A stretch of 64,000 bases of DNA from Malachius bipustulatus (Eukaryota > Arthropoda > Insecta > Coleoptera > Melyridae), in contig OU342633.1 in assembly GCA_910589415.1 (NCBI GenBank), forward strand, positions 38,756,210-38,820,209, given 5' to 3'. Made by a program: the position numbers and the translations under genes. The notes below the pieces were generated by a model that was not told where the DNA came from, did not search any database, and was given only the letters and a program-made list of their open reading frames with translations. Positions 1 through 9,792 of the stretch are shown piece after piece (position 1 is the first letter of the stretch; every line of letters begins with the position of its first letter).

Positions 1-48
1 TTTCATACTCATTGCTTTATTGAAGGGAATTTCAAATGCAAACTTAGT
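1..48 (-). CDS. Exon 2 (5' part) of secreted-protein gene, left copy
   Basis: This is the window-edge part of exon 2 of the left copy of the duplicated gene. On the minus strand a splice acceptor (ttcattacag) lies just before position 48. The following 16 codons are open in phase 0 and begin TKFAFEIPFNKAM. The equivalent exon of the right copy (11381-11533) begins TEFAFNISFNEAM after the same acceptor sequence, so homology and splice phase agree. The intron bases next to the acceptor are also conserved between copies (about 49-120 versus 11534-11605). The rest of the exon lies outside the window. Function is not recognised. Confidence 0.6.
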
Positions 49-1056
49 CTGTAATGAATAAAATACATGTAAGTTATAAAAAATTTGCTGCTAATAGACA
101 CTGAAAAGGGTCCGATACTACTGAGACGTACAGTGCTTTACCACGTATACCTACAACGAAAATTAAAACCCTATTCTATCTATGCTAGTTGTGTGGTCAG
201 CAATGTCAGCGTATGTTTATTGCAATACACCGACACTCATTCGCTTGCGATGAACAAATTCGCGAAGCTTGCTTTTTGCAATAATAGGTATAAGAAGCTT
301 TTGGTTATTATTTTTTTTTTTGAAAAAAAGGTTACATGACAAATGATTAGGGCCTTATTATGACCTTGCACCAGGTGATTGTTCCACACTGGTCCCGATA
401 TTCTTGCATTGGTTTATGCGACTTATCAGAATTCAAGATTTCAGATTTTTAAAAAACTTATCATTTCTTCATGTCCATTGTTTGCAAATGGCAAATATGG
501 TTAATGGTGAATAAAATCAAATGGTTTTAAAATAAAACCATTTTACTCCTTGGTGCGACCTTATTTGGTACATATATCTTAGTTGGAATAAAACTGGGAC
601 TTTGGGGACGAAGCTTTGACCTTGCACCTTTTTAACAAAACGTCTCACTGGACTGTAAATATTTTTTACATTTATTAAAAACAAGCTTCCAGTACCTATT
701 TTTTTTATCAATTCGAGCTGTACTTCACTGGTTTTACATGCTGCCTTGATTCATAAGTCTTTTCAAGATTTCTATTGATAATGTGTTGGGAAATTATAAC
801 AGCACAATAATACGATTGCATTAATGCAACGAGTATTAATTTAATGTGTACGTGCTGCTACTTGTCGAAGTGTTTTCAACGAGCGCTACCCACAGCGCTT
901 TCGTCGCTGAGCTCTTCGCCAGGTCTCTCTTCACTGTCTCTTTAGCATTTTAGCTAACTTTATGATCTGGGTTGTTTTCTGCATGAAGATTATTATTCAT
1001 TTCAAGTTTTCAAAATCAAGGCAATTTGATATCGAGTTACTTTACGCCATATTTAT

Positions 1057-1070
1057 TATCTCTAGGATAG
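1057..1070. repeat. Target-site duplication, left side of LINE
   Basis: The 14 bases tatctctaggatag here recur at 3939-3952, directly after the simple-repeat tail of the LINE. The first two bases of the right copy could also belong to the tail. The homologous site in the right gene copy (about 12119-12135) is uninterrupted, which confirms that this is an insertion. Confidence 0.75.
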
Positions 1071-3938
1071 TAGGATATATCTAGAGAGAAAAGAAATTGT
1101 AGGAAAACTCCGTGGTGGAACGAACACCTATCCAAGTTCCGGGCAGAAGTTCGAAGGCTTTTCAATAAAGCCAAGCGCGATGGAGACTGGCAGGGCTACA
1201 CGGCAGAACTGACAACCTACAATAAGGAAATCAGGAAAGCTAAACGGAAGAGCTTCAGGGACTTCTGCAGGGATATCACCTCAACACCTGAAGCATCCAG
1301 ACTTCACAAAGCTTTAGCGAAAGGCATTGCTCAGGGAACAATGTCGCTCAGAAAACCTGATGGGAACTACATAGAAAATGAAGAGCAAAGAGCTCTACTT
1401 CTGCTAGAAACTCACTTTCCAGGCAGTGCACTGAAAGTAGGGAACGAGGATTCGTTCGAATCTGGTAAACCCACGAAAGAAGATTGGGAGGTCGCGAAAA
1501 CCATCTGCACCTCCGAAAGACTGAAATGGGCAATTGGCACCTTTCAACCATTCAAATCACCCGGGGTGGATGGCATATTTCCGGCTCTTCTGCAAAGAGG
1601 ACTGGAGGATCTCATGCCACACCTGGTAAGAATATTCAGAAGCAGCCTGGCTATATGATATATACCACAAGCCTGGAGGAAGGCGCAAGTCATCTTTATT
1701 CCTAAGGCAGGAAGAAAGAACACCTCTCTCCCGAAGTCATTTAGACCCATCTGTCTTACCTCCTTCTTACTAAAGACGATGGAGAAAATCATTGATAATC
1801 ACATCAGAACGGAAACACTGAACAGGGGACCACTACACCCAAGCCAGCATGCATACAGAGCGGGCAGATCGACAGAGACCACCCTGTATGAGCTGACAGA
1901 AAAGATTCAGGACACTCTGGAGTACAAGGAAACGGCCATTTGCGCCTTTCTGGACATAGAAGGAGCATTCGACAACACCTCTTGCGATGCTATCAAGAAA
2001 GCCCTACCTAAAAAAGGCATTAACAGCACAACATCCCACTGGATTCAACAAATGCTGTCCACAAGAATAATTGGAACCAAAGTGGGCGATGACACCATCC
2101 AGGTGAAAACAACAAAAGGATGCCCACAAGGAAGGGTGTTATCCCCCCTCCTATGGAGCCTGGTAGTAGACGAGCTCCTCGGGTTACTCACCGAGAACGG
2201 CATTACCTGCATCGGGTATGCCGATGACATCGTCATCATGGCCAGAGGAAAATTTGAAGGAACACTCTGCGACATAGTACAGAGGGGGTTAAAGATAACC
2301 TTGAAATGATGCCAGGAAATAGGACTCAACATCAATCCTACAAAAACTACACTGATACCATTCACAAGAAAAAACAAGCTTCCAAACCTCAAAACCATCG
2401 ACTTAAATGGAGTCGAGTTAGAATGGAAGGAAGAAGTAAAATATCTGGGAATAACACTGGATAAGAAGCTAATGTGGAACAAGCACTTAAGTGCAACAGT
2501 AAGTAAGGCCACATCCGTACTCATGGTGTGCAGGAGAATGGCGGGGAATGCATGGGGTTGTACCCATCCATTTTACGCTGGATGTACACCATGCTAGTGA
2601 GACCCATCATCACATACGGAGCGGTCGTCTGGTACAAGAGGACCAAGCTAATAACAGCGAGGAAAACACTCGAGAAGATCCAGAGACTTGCATGCCTCTG
2701 CATCACAAAAGCAATGAAAACATGCCCAACAGCAGCGTTGGAAGTAATTCTAGATCTCACACCACTGCACTTATTAGTGATTGAGAGAAGTGCCGCAGAG
2801 GCTCAACTCAGAATGTCAAGAATGGCGATCAGGGGGGGACTACGGACCGAGGGGAATCAACCCCTGGACGTCTGTAAAAACCTCCTGATAATGCCAAAAG
2901 ACAAAACTGTCAAGAAATTCAGCTTCAAGAGAAACTTCATCATGGAACTGTCTACGAAAGAAGAATGGAGCAACACATCCATTCACACTCTCAAAGAAGG
3001 TACAATAAGATGGTACACAGACGGCTGAAAGGCCACCGAGGGAACTGGGGCAGGAGTATATGGGCCAGGCACCAACTACTCCGAGCCGATGGGAACATCC
3101 CCAAGCATACTTCAAGCGGAACTGTACGCAATAGAAGTATGCGCCCAAATAAACCAGAAACTATAAAAATAGGGAAATAGCAATACTGACAGACAGTCAA
3201 GCAGCCATAAAGACGCTGAGCTCTCCTATCATCAGCTCAAAAATGGCATGGAACTGCCTACAAAAACTTAATAAACTAGGCAGAGAGAACAAAATTCACC
3301 TCAAATGGATACGAGGACACACTGGGATTGAGGGAAACGAACGTGCCCACTCATTGGCAAGAAAAGGAGCATCGACGCCCTTTGTAGGACCAGAACCATT
3401 CTGTAGCCTTGAAGACACGTTTTTCAAGACAGAACTTCGGAAGGAAGAAGAAAAACTGAGAGAAATCCATTGGAATAACCTCTCAGGATTGATATAATCC
3501 AAGGAGATCCTCGGGAACTTTAACCGAGAAAGGTCAAGGAAACTCCTGACCATCAACAAAGGAAGTCTCAGAATGCTAACAGGATTCCTAACAGGTCATT
3601 GCAAGCTCAATGAACACCTGAGGAAACTTGATATAGAAAAAGATGGCGTTTGCAGACTCTGCAGGGAAGAAAACGAGACGCCTCGTCACCTATTGATGAA
3701 CTGCGAAGCCCTAGAACGTGAAAGAAACGATGTTCTGGGCCAACACCAGCTCAACGGGGGGGTTTGCCCGGCCTTGATCCCCTTCAAATCCTGAAATTCC
3801 TAAGGGAAGCGGAGTTGGAGAGGCTGCTTCAATGAAGGGAATATACTCCAAAGAAGCAGAGAAGAGGGGGCATAATAGATCTGTAATAGGTCGCAGCGCA
3901 TCTGACACCCTCAATATCAATATCAATATCAATATCAA
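1071..3938 (+). mobile_element. 5'-truncated RNase H-bearing LINE (LOA/R1/I group)
   Basis: This is a non-LTR retrotransposon that lacks its endonuclease and starts just before the TPWWNEH linker. The RT has motif A (LDIEGAFDN, about 1951-1977) and motif C (GYADDI, about 2215-2232). It is followed by an RNase H domain (WYTDG near 3020; LKWIRGHTGIEGNERAHSLA near 3301-3360) and a C-terminal zinc-knuckle-like CRLC..ETPRHLL..C motif (about 3654-3705). It ends in about five CAATAT units. The 14-bp duplication, 5' truncation and repeat tail fit target-primed reverse transcription. The element sits in the intron of the left secreted-protein gene, in the opposite orientation. The assignment to the LOA-like clade rests on the RT-RNase H order and the repeat tail, and is tentative. 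Confidence 0.85.
1107..3792 (+). pseudogene. RT-RNase H polyprotein of the LINE, broken
   Basis: The reading frame runs from the TPWWNEH region through RT and RNase H to the C-terminal cysteine/histidine motif near 3700. It is broken by in-frame TGA codons at 1655-1657, 2307-2309 and 3026-3028. The first two stand where neighbouring sequence or the second copy at 51.4 kb implies tryptophan or glycine codons. A frameshift lies near 2560, and further breaks fall between 3040 and 3240 and near 3495. The catalytic aspartates of RT are intact, but no full-length protein can be made. The copy is therefore dead yet still well recognisable, and of moderate age. Confidence 0.82.
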
Positions 3939-3942
3939 TATC
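3907..3942 (+). repeat. CAATAT simple-repeat tail of the LINE
   Basis: About five tandem CAATAT/ATCAAT units follow the last LINE codons and abut the target duplication. A related copy at 38.6-39.1 kb ends in CAAATA units and the copy at 53.3 kb in ATCAAT-like units. The tail is therefore a property of the family and not a host microsatellite. Confidence 0.75.
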
Positions 3943-4060
3943 TCTAGGATAGCAATAGGAATTCCATAGCTACGTTTTTCTTGAGGTGTGTCAAGAATGT
4001 GTACCCAATCTACAGAATAAGCACAGAGTGAAGACAGTTTGAAGGTGAGTGTCCACTTAC

Positions 4061-4333
4061 AAAATTATTTTTGAAATTATCCAATTGCTCAATACAGCGG
4101 TCAACTCCTTTTAACACCTCTGTCAAGGACCAATCGAATAAGGTATTATTTGGGTTTTTGAATCTTCTTGAGGGAACTTTGAAATCCCAACCCCGTGGAT
4201 CTTGACAAGGATTGGAATAAAAACCGTAGTCGTCACTCCGACACGGAAATACAATCACAATTAACATCACACCTAAAATAGGGAGAATATTTTTTAGGAA
4301 TTTCATTGAAAATACACAAAATATAACTTTCAT
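4061..4333 (-). CDS. Exon 1 of small secreted protein, left copy
   Basis: This is a 91-codon first exon on the minus strand, starting at ATG 4331-4333 and ending at a GTAAGT donor (codons N-N-F, then gtaagt). Residues 1-33 form a hydrophobic leader (MKVIFCVFSMKFLKN, then a leucine/isoleucine/valine run and a CRSDD boundary), so a secreted product is likely. A second in-frame ATG at codon 10 could also serve as start. The mature part has a conserved core, NPCQDPRGWDFKV, then NPNNTLF, WSLTEVLKGVDRCIEQ. The right copy at 12244-12519 matches most residues, with one extra alanine in the leader, and keeps the same donor. Its intron, running to 49, carries a LINE insertion. I do not recognise the family; the function is unknown. 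Confidence 0.62.
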
Positions 4334-4700
4334 CTAAACTAAATGAATTCGTTTATAAGGTCACATTATATACGAGTAAATTCAATTTTATATATTTTTA
4401 TTCAATACATGAAGTCTAACAAAATGGGTTTCGTTATTTTAATTTGCTTTTTTTATAATGCTTGACGTACCTATTTAATGTTTGTGAAAAATAAATTATG
4501 CAACAAAATGAAATAAGATACGAACATATGCATGTCTCAATCACAGCATTTTATGTTCCTTTTCTCATTAGATTCGTTATTTTATGGGTTAGATTTCCAC
4601 AAAAAAATGTACATTTACTTTTATTTAAGATAATATTTTCATAGCAAAAATGTTCTAATAATTCCACAATTATCAAATTTTTGAGTACCTGACATGACCC
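4334..4700 (-). promoter_or_regulatory. Conserved 5' flank of the left gene copy
   Basis: The sequence upstream of exon 1 on the minus strand is strongly conserved with the flank of the right copy (12520-12780). Shared stretches include an AT-rich block containing tatataat-like and tataaac motifs within about 50 bases of the ATG. The duplication therefore covered promoter as well as exon sequence. No transcription start is visible directly, so the TATA assignment is only a guess from position and composition. Confidence 0.4.
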
Positions 4701-4789
4701 TGCTGTAAATCAAATAAGTAAAGAAAACCTGCGTAATATGAGGTTAGTATCAGAAATAATCCAAAAAAGTTTTTTCTTCAGGATTGCAA

Positions 4790-4945
4790 TAGAAATGGGT
4801 AAATGCTTATCATCGTCGTCGCAGGATTCTGCGGGATCGCGATATGATCGACTTGCGACTCGAGCCACTGTATCTCCTATTATAGATCGTTAGAATATCT
4901 AATCCGCTGAACATAAACAACATTTGAACAAAAAAGATTTCAGCT
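4790..4945. repeat. Dispersed repeat shared with 26785-26866 and 27263-27330
   Basis: Blocks such as catcgtcgtcgcagg, cgactcgagccactgtat and tagatcgttagaatatctaa occur here contiguously. They recur at 26.8 kb, where the repeat is split by a roughly 0.4-kb insertion. At 26.8 kb the repeat follows an RTE-like RT relic, so it may be the 3' end of that LINE family. No coding potential is seen. Confidence 0.55.
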
Positions 4946-5733
4946 TCCAGACGACATTGTTTGATTTAGTAACACGTGGGTCGATCTTATGATACAATAA
5001 ACTTTGAAAGATATGATATTGCGCAAGTTCCCGCGCTATGAAAACGCTCTACGTTTTATGGCCCGCCGCGGAGATCTAACTGTCACTTTCCCATTTTTGA
5101 TCTATATGCATTGAATTTAGGAAGTACTAAAATACTTTTCTGTAAAGTGGTGAAGTCCCTCTACAAAAAAATGACTCACCCCATATAAAAATAATTTGTC
5201 TGCTATTTTTTATTGCCTTATTATTTTATATTCTCTCCTAATACCTCTAAAGTTATAACGACTCGTCGTCATTAAAGTAATAATTAACGCGAGAAATTTT
5301 CGTTTTCATTAATAATAACTGCTTTTTTAATAATATAATTCGATACGGCTAGCGCCCTCTAGTTTCCAATAACCATACCTAGAATACCGAGCTCTGCTTG
5401 CAACTTTAAAGATTCGTACTTTCCGCTAACGAATATAGTCCGAAACGAGTAACTGACAGTATGGAACGAGACGCTTTCTCCTTATAGGTTCAGAGAATTC
5501 CATGACAGTAAAAGGATGCGGTGATTCATGAACTATGACGTCACGGCAGACAGACAAAGAGAGAACACCGACAATGCATGATGAGAAAAGGACTTCTACG
5601 TGAATCGCGCTGACCGCGTCTTCGCGAATTCTCCTTTTAAACAGGGATATATGTCTTACCTTTGTTTTCTTAATTACCTTAAATACCTTGTCTTATCTAA
5701 TCATTTTTATCTACCGAGCCTGAGTTATTCTTA
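4946..5733. other. Unassigned AT-rich stretch
   Basis: I see no gene here. One palindromic TGACGTCA site lies at 5536-5543. The ORFs are short and show no splice or codon signal. Confidence 0.5.
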
Positions 5734-6077
5734 AGCTGCGTACTCATTAGAGCATTTGCCCCGAACGAGCGCGCCGAACAGAGCAGAGCCGAGCATTCGG
5801 GGCGTTTATATTTTTCACCCGAGCCCCGAACGAGCATTCGGTTCGGCACTGATCCAGTTGTTCGTAGATACTTATAGTTTGGCAGTAGAGCTGGTTAATC
5901 CCGTCCAGACTGAACGCGAACATCCTTTGATGTACCGACAGAGCTCGGATCGGTCTGAGCACGTTCGCCGAACAACCTGAGCGTGCTTGGCTCTGTTCGG
6001 ATGCCCGTCCACATCTGAGCGGTTCAGCTCTGTTCGGGGCGCTCGTTCGGGGCTCGTGCTCTAGTGAGTACGCAGCT
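5734..6077. mobile_element. GC-rich MITE with long inverted ends, TTA duplication
   Basis: The two ends are inverted copies over about 60 bases (agctgcgtactcattagagc at the left; gctctagtgagtacgcagct at the right). They are flanked by TTA at 5731-5733 and 6078-6080. The body is unusually GC-rich, with repeated cccgaacgagc and gagccgagc-like blocks on both strands. A 3-bp TTA duplication fits the PIF/Harbinger superfamily, but the ends lack other diagnostic features. There is no transposase. The ORFs on both strands are a by-product of the inverted, stop-poor GC-rich sequence. Confidence 0.7.
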
Positions 6078-6080
6078 TTA

Positions 6081-6902
6081 TAACGCAGTATATCAGAAAA
6101 GAAGTGTCCGCGTCTCATTACATGCAAATAATAATAATAATAGTGACATTAGTAAATTTTGCGACGACATCACTCGAGACCTGTTCTTTATAAAATTTAC
6201 AGTGGTAAATTATCGTCAAGTGAATCGTTTCTGCAGTTTAAGCGGTTTAATTGCCTCAAACATGGACAGTTAGTAGCTGTATCTGATAATAATTATAATA
6301 ATCAGCGGTTGAATTCAAATACACACTCGCGTGTCCAGCTCGAGATATATTTACAGACTTTAGTTTTGAATCAAAGGAACTAAAATAATTTTTCTTAGAG
6401 TTAGATATCTGGAGGGAGTGCTTATATATTGCATTTTCCAGATAAGTTGGTCAAGTCGTTTCAAAATGACTACCTACCATTTAATACCTTTCATAGAAGC
6501 TGCTATTTTTTATCAGATGTTCAAATTATATGCAGTAATAACCATAACATTTTAATCAAAGTAACAGAATAAATAGAAGGTATTTACTGTAAGTTGAACG
6601 CTTCGGAAAAAAATTGCTTTTTTATTATTATTCACCAGTGGCAGAAATAGAAAATTGATTAATTTATAAATCTATTTAATGGCACGTTTTTAAACAAATT
6701 AGACTTGAAATTTTCATAGTAGTAGAAACTATACCTATATGACCATGAAAAATTTCAAAAAACTATTTTTCAAAATAGTGACTATATTTTTACTTGAATC
6801 AATGCATTAAAGTACATTATTTATAAGACGAATATTAAAAAAAAAGGTTTCATAAATTACATTTTCCCACCAAAACAGGTGAACAAATTAGTAGTCCTAC
6901 AA
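6081..6902. other. Unassigned stretch
   Basis: This is AT-rich sequence with a short TAA run near 6130. No gene or repeat was recognised. Confidence 0.5.
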
Positions 6903-7135
6903 TATACCTTGCGAGTACCTGAGACTGATAGTTTCTATGGTAAATTGTTGCAATAGGATTGTTTGTAACATAATCAAGATCTATGTAGATACTAGATATC
7001 TCTATGACTACCCATTGAAATAAAGCGTAACAATTTCCCTTGGATAAAGTTTCAGTATTCAACATAATCGTACAGGGCAATAATTATTTGATGTCTATGT
7101 TACTGTACCTATTGACCTTGTACTCGCACGGTATA
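6903..7135. mobile_element. MITE copy 1, termini near-identical to 47685-47888
   Basis: The left end is tataccttgcgagtacctg and the right end tactcgcacggtata. The internal sequence (for example ataaagtttcagtattcaac) matches the reverse complement of the MITE at 47.7 kb, so the two are homologous members in opposite orientation. There is no coding capacity. It lies about 180 bp beyond the stop codon of the ORF at 7318. The ORF across it is incidental. Confidence 0.7.
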
Positions 7136-7317
7136 AGTGACTTGCTTTGTTCCTTTAATAAGGTACGAAATCAAACAATATTACTATCACTTGCAATGGC
7201 TATAATATTACTCTGATCGAACGATGACACTGCATACAATAGTTTTAAATAAACTAAATCCAGATGAGTGGGACTTCATATAGGTCTAATATTTTTGAGA
7301 AACAGCATGCCATTGAT

Positions 7318-7821
7318 CTAGTCTGTGACATAAAATGCCCCTCTTGCTTTTAGGCCCTTTTCTTCAATTAAAATTTTCATCGCTAGAGGTACCAAGTCCA
7401 ACGCTGTAATGTTAGTCGTCATATCAGGGGAAGAAGTAGTCGTCGCGAGACGCGAGTCTATTTCATTTTGGACCAAAACTATCAAAACTTTTGCATTATA
7501 TAACATTCGATGGTAATATCGGAGTGTGACAAAGTCGCGAGTAAACCTCTCTTTTAAGGATCTTGCTTGTTGGAAGCCATATGGTAGAAATTCTAGATGT
7601 AGATGGTCTGGAATTAAAAATATTTTAATTTCTGAAGTGATGAGCCTGTATAGATCACAAAAAAGTGATTTGAAAGCGATTCCCAATTCATGAAAACTTG
7701 TTCCAAATTCACGGGAATATGCAGGATCCTGGTATATGTTGCTAAGTTGGCTTATAACCACTTGCATTGGAATAGCAATGGCCTCAAAATAAACATATAA
7801 ATCGGTGGGAAACTGATTCAG
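7318..7821 (-). CDS. Terminal coding exon of unrecognised protein
   Basis: On the minus strand an acceptor (ttttttcgcag, ending at 7822) opens into 167 codons starting LNQFPTDLYVYFE and ending ARGAFYVTD, then TAG at 7318-7320. The product is helix-like and rich in leucine, isoleucine and aromatic residues, with one cysteine (FCDLYRL) and no domain I recognise. It is the longest uninterrupted non-transposon coding stretch in the window. Its position between the two secreted-gene copies, on the same strand, suggests it is the 3' end of the right copy (exons 12244-12519 and 11381-11533). The joining exons were not found, so that link is inference. An independent gene is equally possible. Confidence 0.5.
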   Translation of the reverse strand: MNQFPTDLYVYFEAIAIPMQVVISQLSNIYQDPAYSREFGTSFHELGIAFKSLFCDLYRLITSEIKIFLIPDHLHLEFLPYGFQQARSLKERFTRDFVTLRYYHRMLYNAKVLIVLVQNEIDSRLATTTSSPDMTTNITALDLVPLAMKILIEEKGLKARGAFYVTD

Positions 7822-7893
7822 CTGCGAAAAAATTATAATGATTAATAAAATTATATACCTAGTAGTACTTAAAAGAATACTTTGTAAGCATAC

Positions 7894-8006
7894 ATATTTA
7901 AAGTCTATCTCACACGACGCTGGCTCCCTGAATTCCTTCTGGAGCTCTGTGATGGCAACTGTTCTTTGTTCTATGGATCTTTGCGTGTGATGTGTGACTG
8001 AATTTA
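7894..8006 (-). CDS. Penultimate exon candidate of the same gene
   Basis: This is a minus-strand coding segment with codons such as RSIEQRTVAITELQKEF and PASCEIDFKY. It ends at a GTATGC donor (7893) and is separated from the next exon by a 72-bp intron (7822-7893) with a TTTTTTCGCAG acceptor. Both sides are in phase 0, so the intron could also be read through. Upstream, the frame has no ATG before a TGA. An acceptor-like tcgtttgtcgtatttag ends at 8007, and an alternative ttcag would start the exon at 7997. Either would need one base from a preceding exon that I could not identify. Confidence 0.42.
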
Positions 8007-8009
8007 CTA

Positions 8010-8756
8010 AATACGACAAACGAAAATATACAGCTCACTTTTTTCATGGTAACGCGCAGTTGCTTATTAATTTCTGGGATTGTGTTGTTTTAAGACTACT
8101 ATAATTTGGATTGATACCTATACAATTAATTTTTATTTTTATTTTATTTCTGTTATTCACTAAATAAATATAGTACAGTGAGAACCACATAACGCGGAAC
8201 ATCAGAAAAAATATGACGCAGTCTAATTAACGTTGTTGAACCATTTAAAATGGAACATAGCGAAATCAGTGCATTTCCAACAAAGCCGCTACAATACGTT
8301 AACAATCCGTAGTTATGGTTACGTTCGAGCATTGTTGAATTTAGCATTAGTGAGTTATTTAAAATAGAACATAGGGATTCTGTATTGAAAGTCAATGCAA
8401 TAAATCATTTTTTAATTAAAACGAATAGAAACAATTCCAAACTATAAAAAAGTGTAACTGTATACAAATTATTTTATAAAGAAACAATATAATTGTAAAT
8501 TAAATACTTCAGAGAGTGTTAATTATTATTCTAAAATAGTATCAAACATCCGTTGACTATAATAATAGGCAAGTGTCCTAAAAAAATATTGTAGAATCAA
8601 TACATTTATCGTATTTCTGCACTGTTCAGGGGATATTTCTTCGCAGCTCTTCTTATCCTTTGTTTGAGCTTTTCAATGTGTTAGATAGAAACGATGTTAG
8701 AAACTGATTACTTGACTTTTCTCCAGTAAAAAAATCCAAGTACCTATGTTAAAGTC
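8010..8756. other. Unassigned stretch
   Basis: This is AT-rich sequence. A short block (about 8180-8390) repeats atttaaaatggaacatag-like phrases twice. The minus-strand ORF over it has no recognisable features. Confidence 0.45.
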
Positions 8757-9105
8757 TGATGACCTGGGCGGGACTTAATTACTGCATCTCTTCCTGTCCA
8801 TCTACCGGGAAACTGAGCATTTTAAGCAATTGTCGAACTTGCCGGGAAAAATGGGCAGCTGTAACATTTTGTTGGTACCACAAAGGGCCTTCTACTTGTA
8901 GATTATTTATGGTCGGAATGATCCTTTCTTGCAGTGCTGCAAGATATGAGTGTTAACCATTCCAGCCCACACATTCACTTTCTATCGATACTGTGTACTG
9001 TGTCCTATTATAGTGACATAGTACCAGCGCAAATTTTCAACTTCACATAAAGAAGACACACTGCATGGTGCATCATGTGCGTAAATTTCAATTTTCTCAT
9101 CAGCT
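8757..9105 (-). pseudogene. Degenerate DDE transposase fragment
   Basis: On the minus strand, translated pieces read KVNVWAGMV, then after a frameshift EGPLWYQQN..AHFSRQVRQLL and FPVDGQEE. These pieces follow the order of the insect transposon proteins containing NVWAG..., WFQQDGAPPHFS and FP..W.GR...I.WP, mariner/Tc-related DDE transposases often annotated with a DUF4817 N-terminal domain. The aspartate expected in the WFQQD motif is asparagine here. Stops and frameshifts are present, so this is an inactive relic. Both its N- and C-terminal parts appear missing. Confidence 0.5.
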
Positions 9106-9788
9106 GTACACATTTTTGATGAATTAAGTAACTACCTACGCTAGTATAATATGTAACTGACGGCACGTTTTACTCATAAACGTCAAATTATTTAATAATT
9201 TAATCTGAAGTGGGGGGTTATTGCAAAACCATTAACGACCTTGCCCGGCAACGGATCGATCTCCATAGCAATACTTCACAAGCTCATCTCCTATGTTCCG
9301 TCTTAAAAAACTCTCACTGTATAAATAAATACATCATTGTATCTGTACCGAGGCTCAGACATCCAGTGATGGTAGTGAGAGAAACAAAGCCAGAACATGG
9401 AAACGTCAGCGTAGGATCGTTCGGGATCGACCAAGAAGGATCGTTCGGTTGCTGTCCCACGCTTTACCATGACCAAGAAAACTCTACAATTAAAAGAGTG
9501 TTGCGTATATTTGAATCACTGCCTATTACGAGTCCAGCAATACACAAATTTACAAATATTTTCTTACTTTTATTACCTACTTCAGTTATAAAAATACCGT
9601 ACACCTAAAAACGACAACATCGTAACGTCACTGTCTTATCAATACGGAAATTTTGAGTTACTTTATTTTCTTCATAAAATTGATAGTTACAACGAAACGA
9701 AAGATCCATCGAACGAAGTATAACTACGATATGGCTGTTGTGATGGAAAATTACGTCACCTTCGCTGATGCGTGGATACTTATTTTAA
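9106..9788. other. Unassigned stretch
   Basis: No gene is recognised. The 132-codon ORF within it has no domain, signal peptide or splice context that supports it. Some of it may be the remainder of the transposase relic to its left. Confidence 0.4.
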
Positions 9789-9792
9789 TATA

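Noticed and set aside
5747..6127. 126-codon minus-strand ORF
   Set aside because: It lies in a GC-rich inverted-repeat MITE where both strands are poor in stops.
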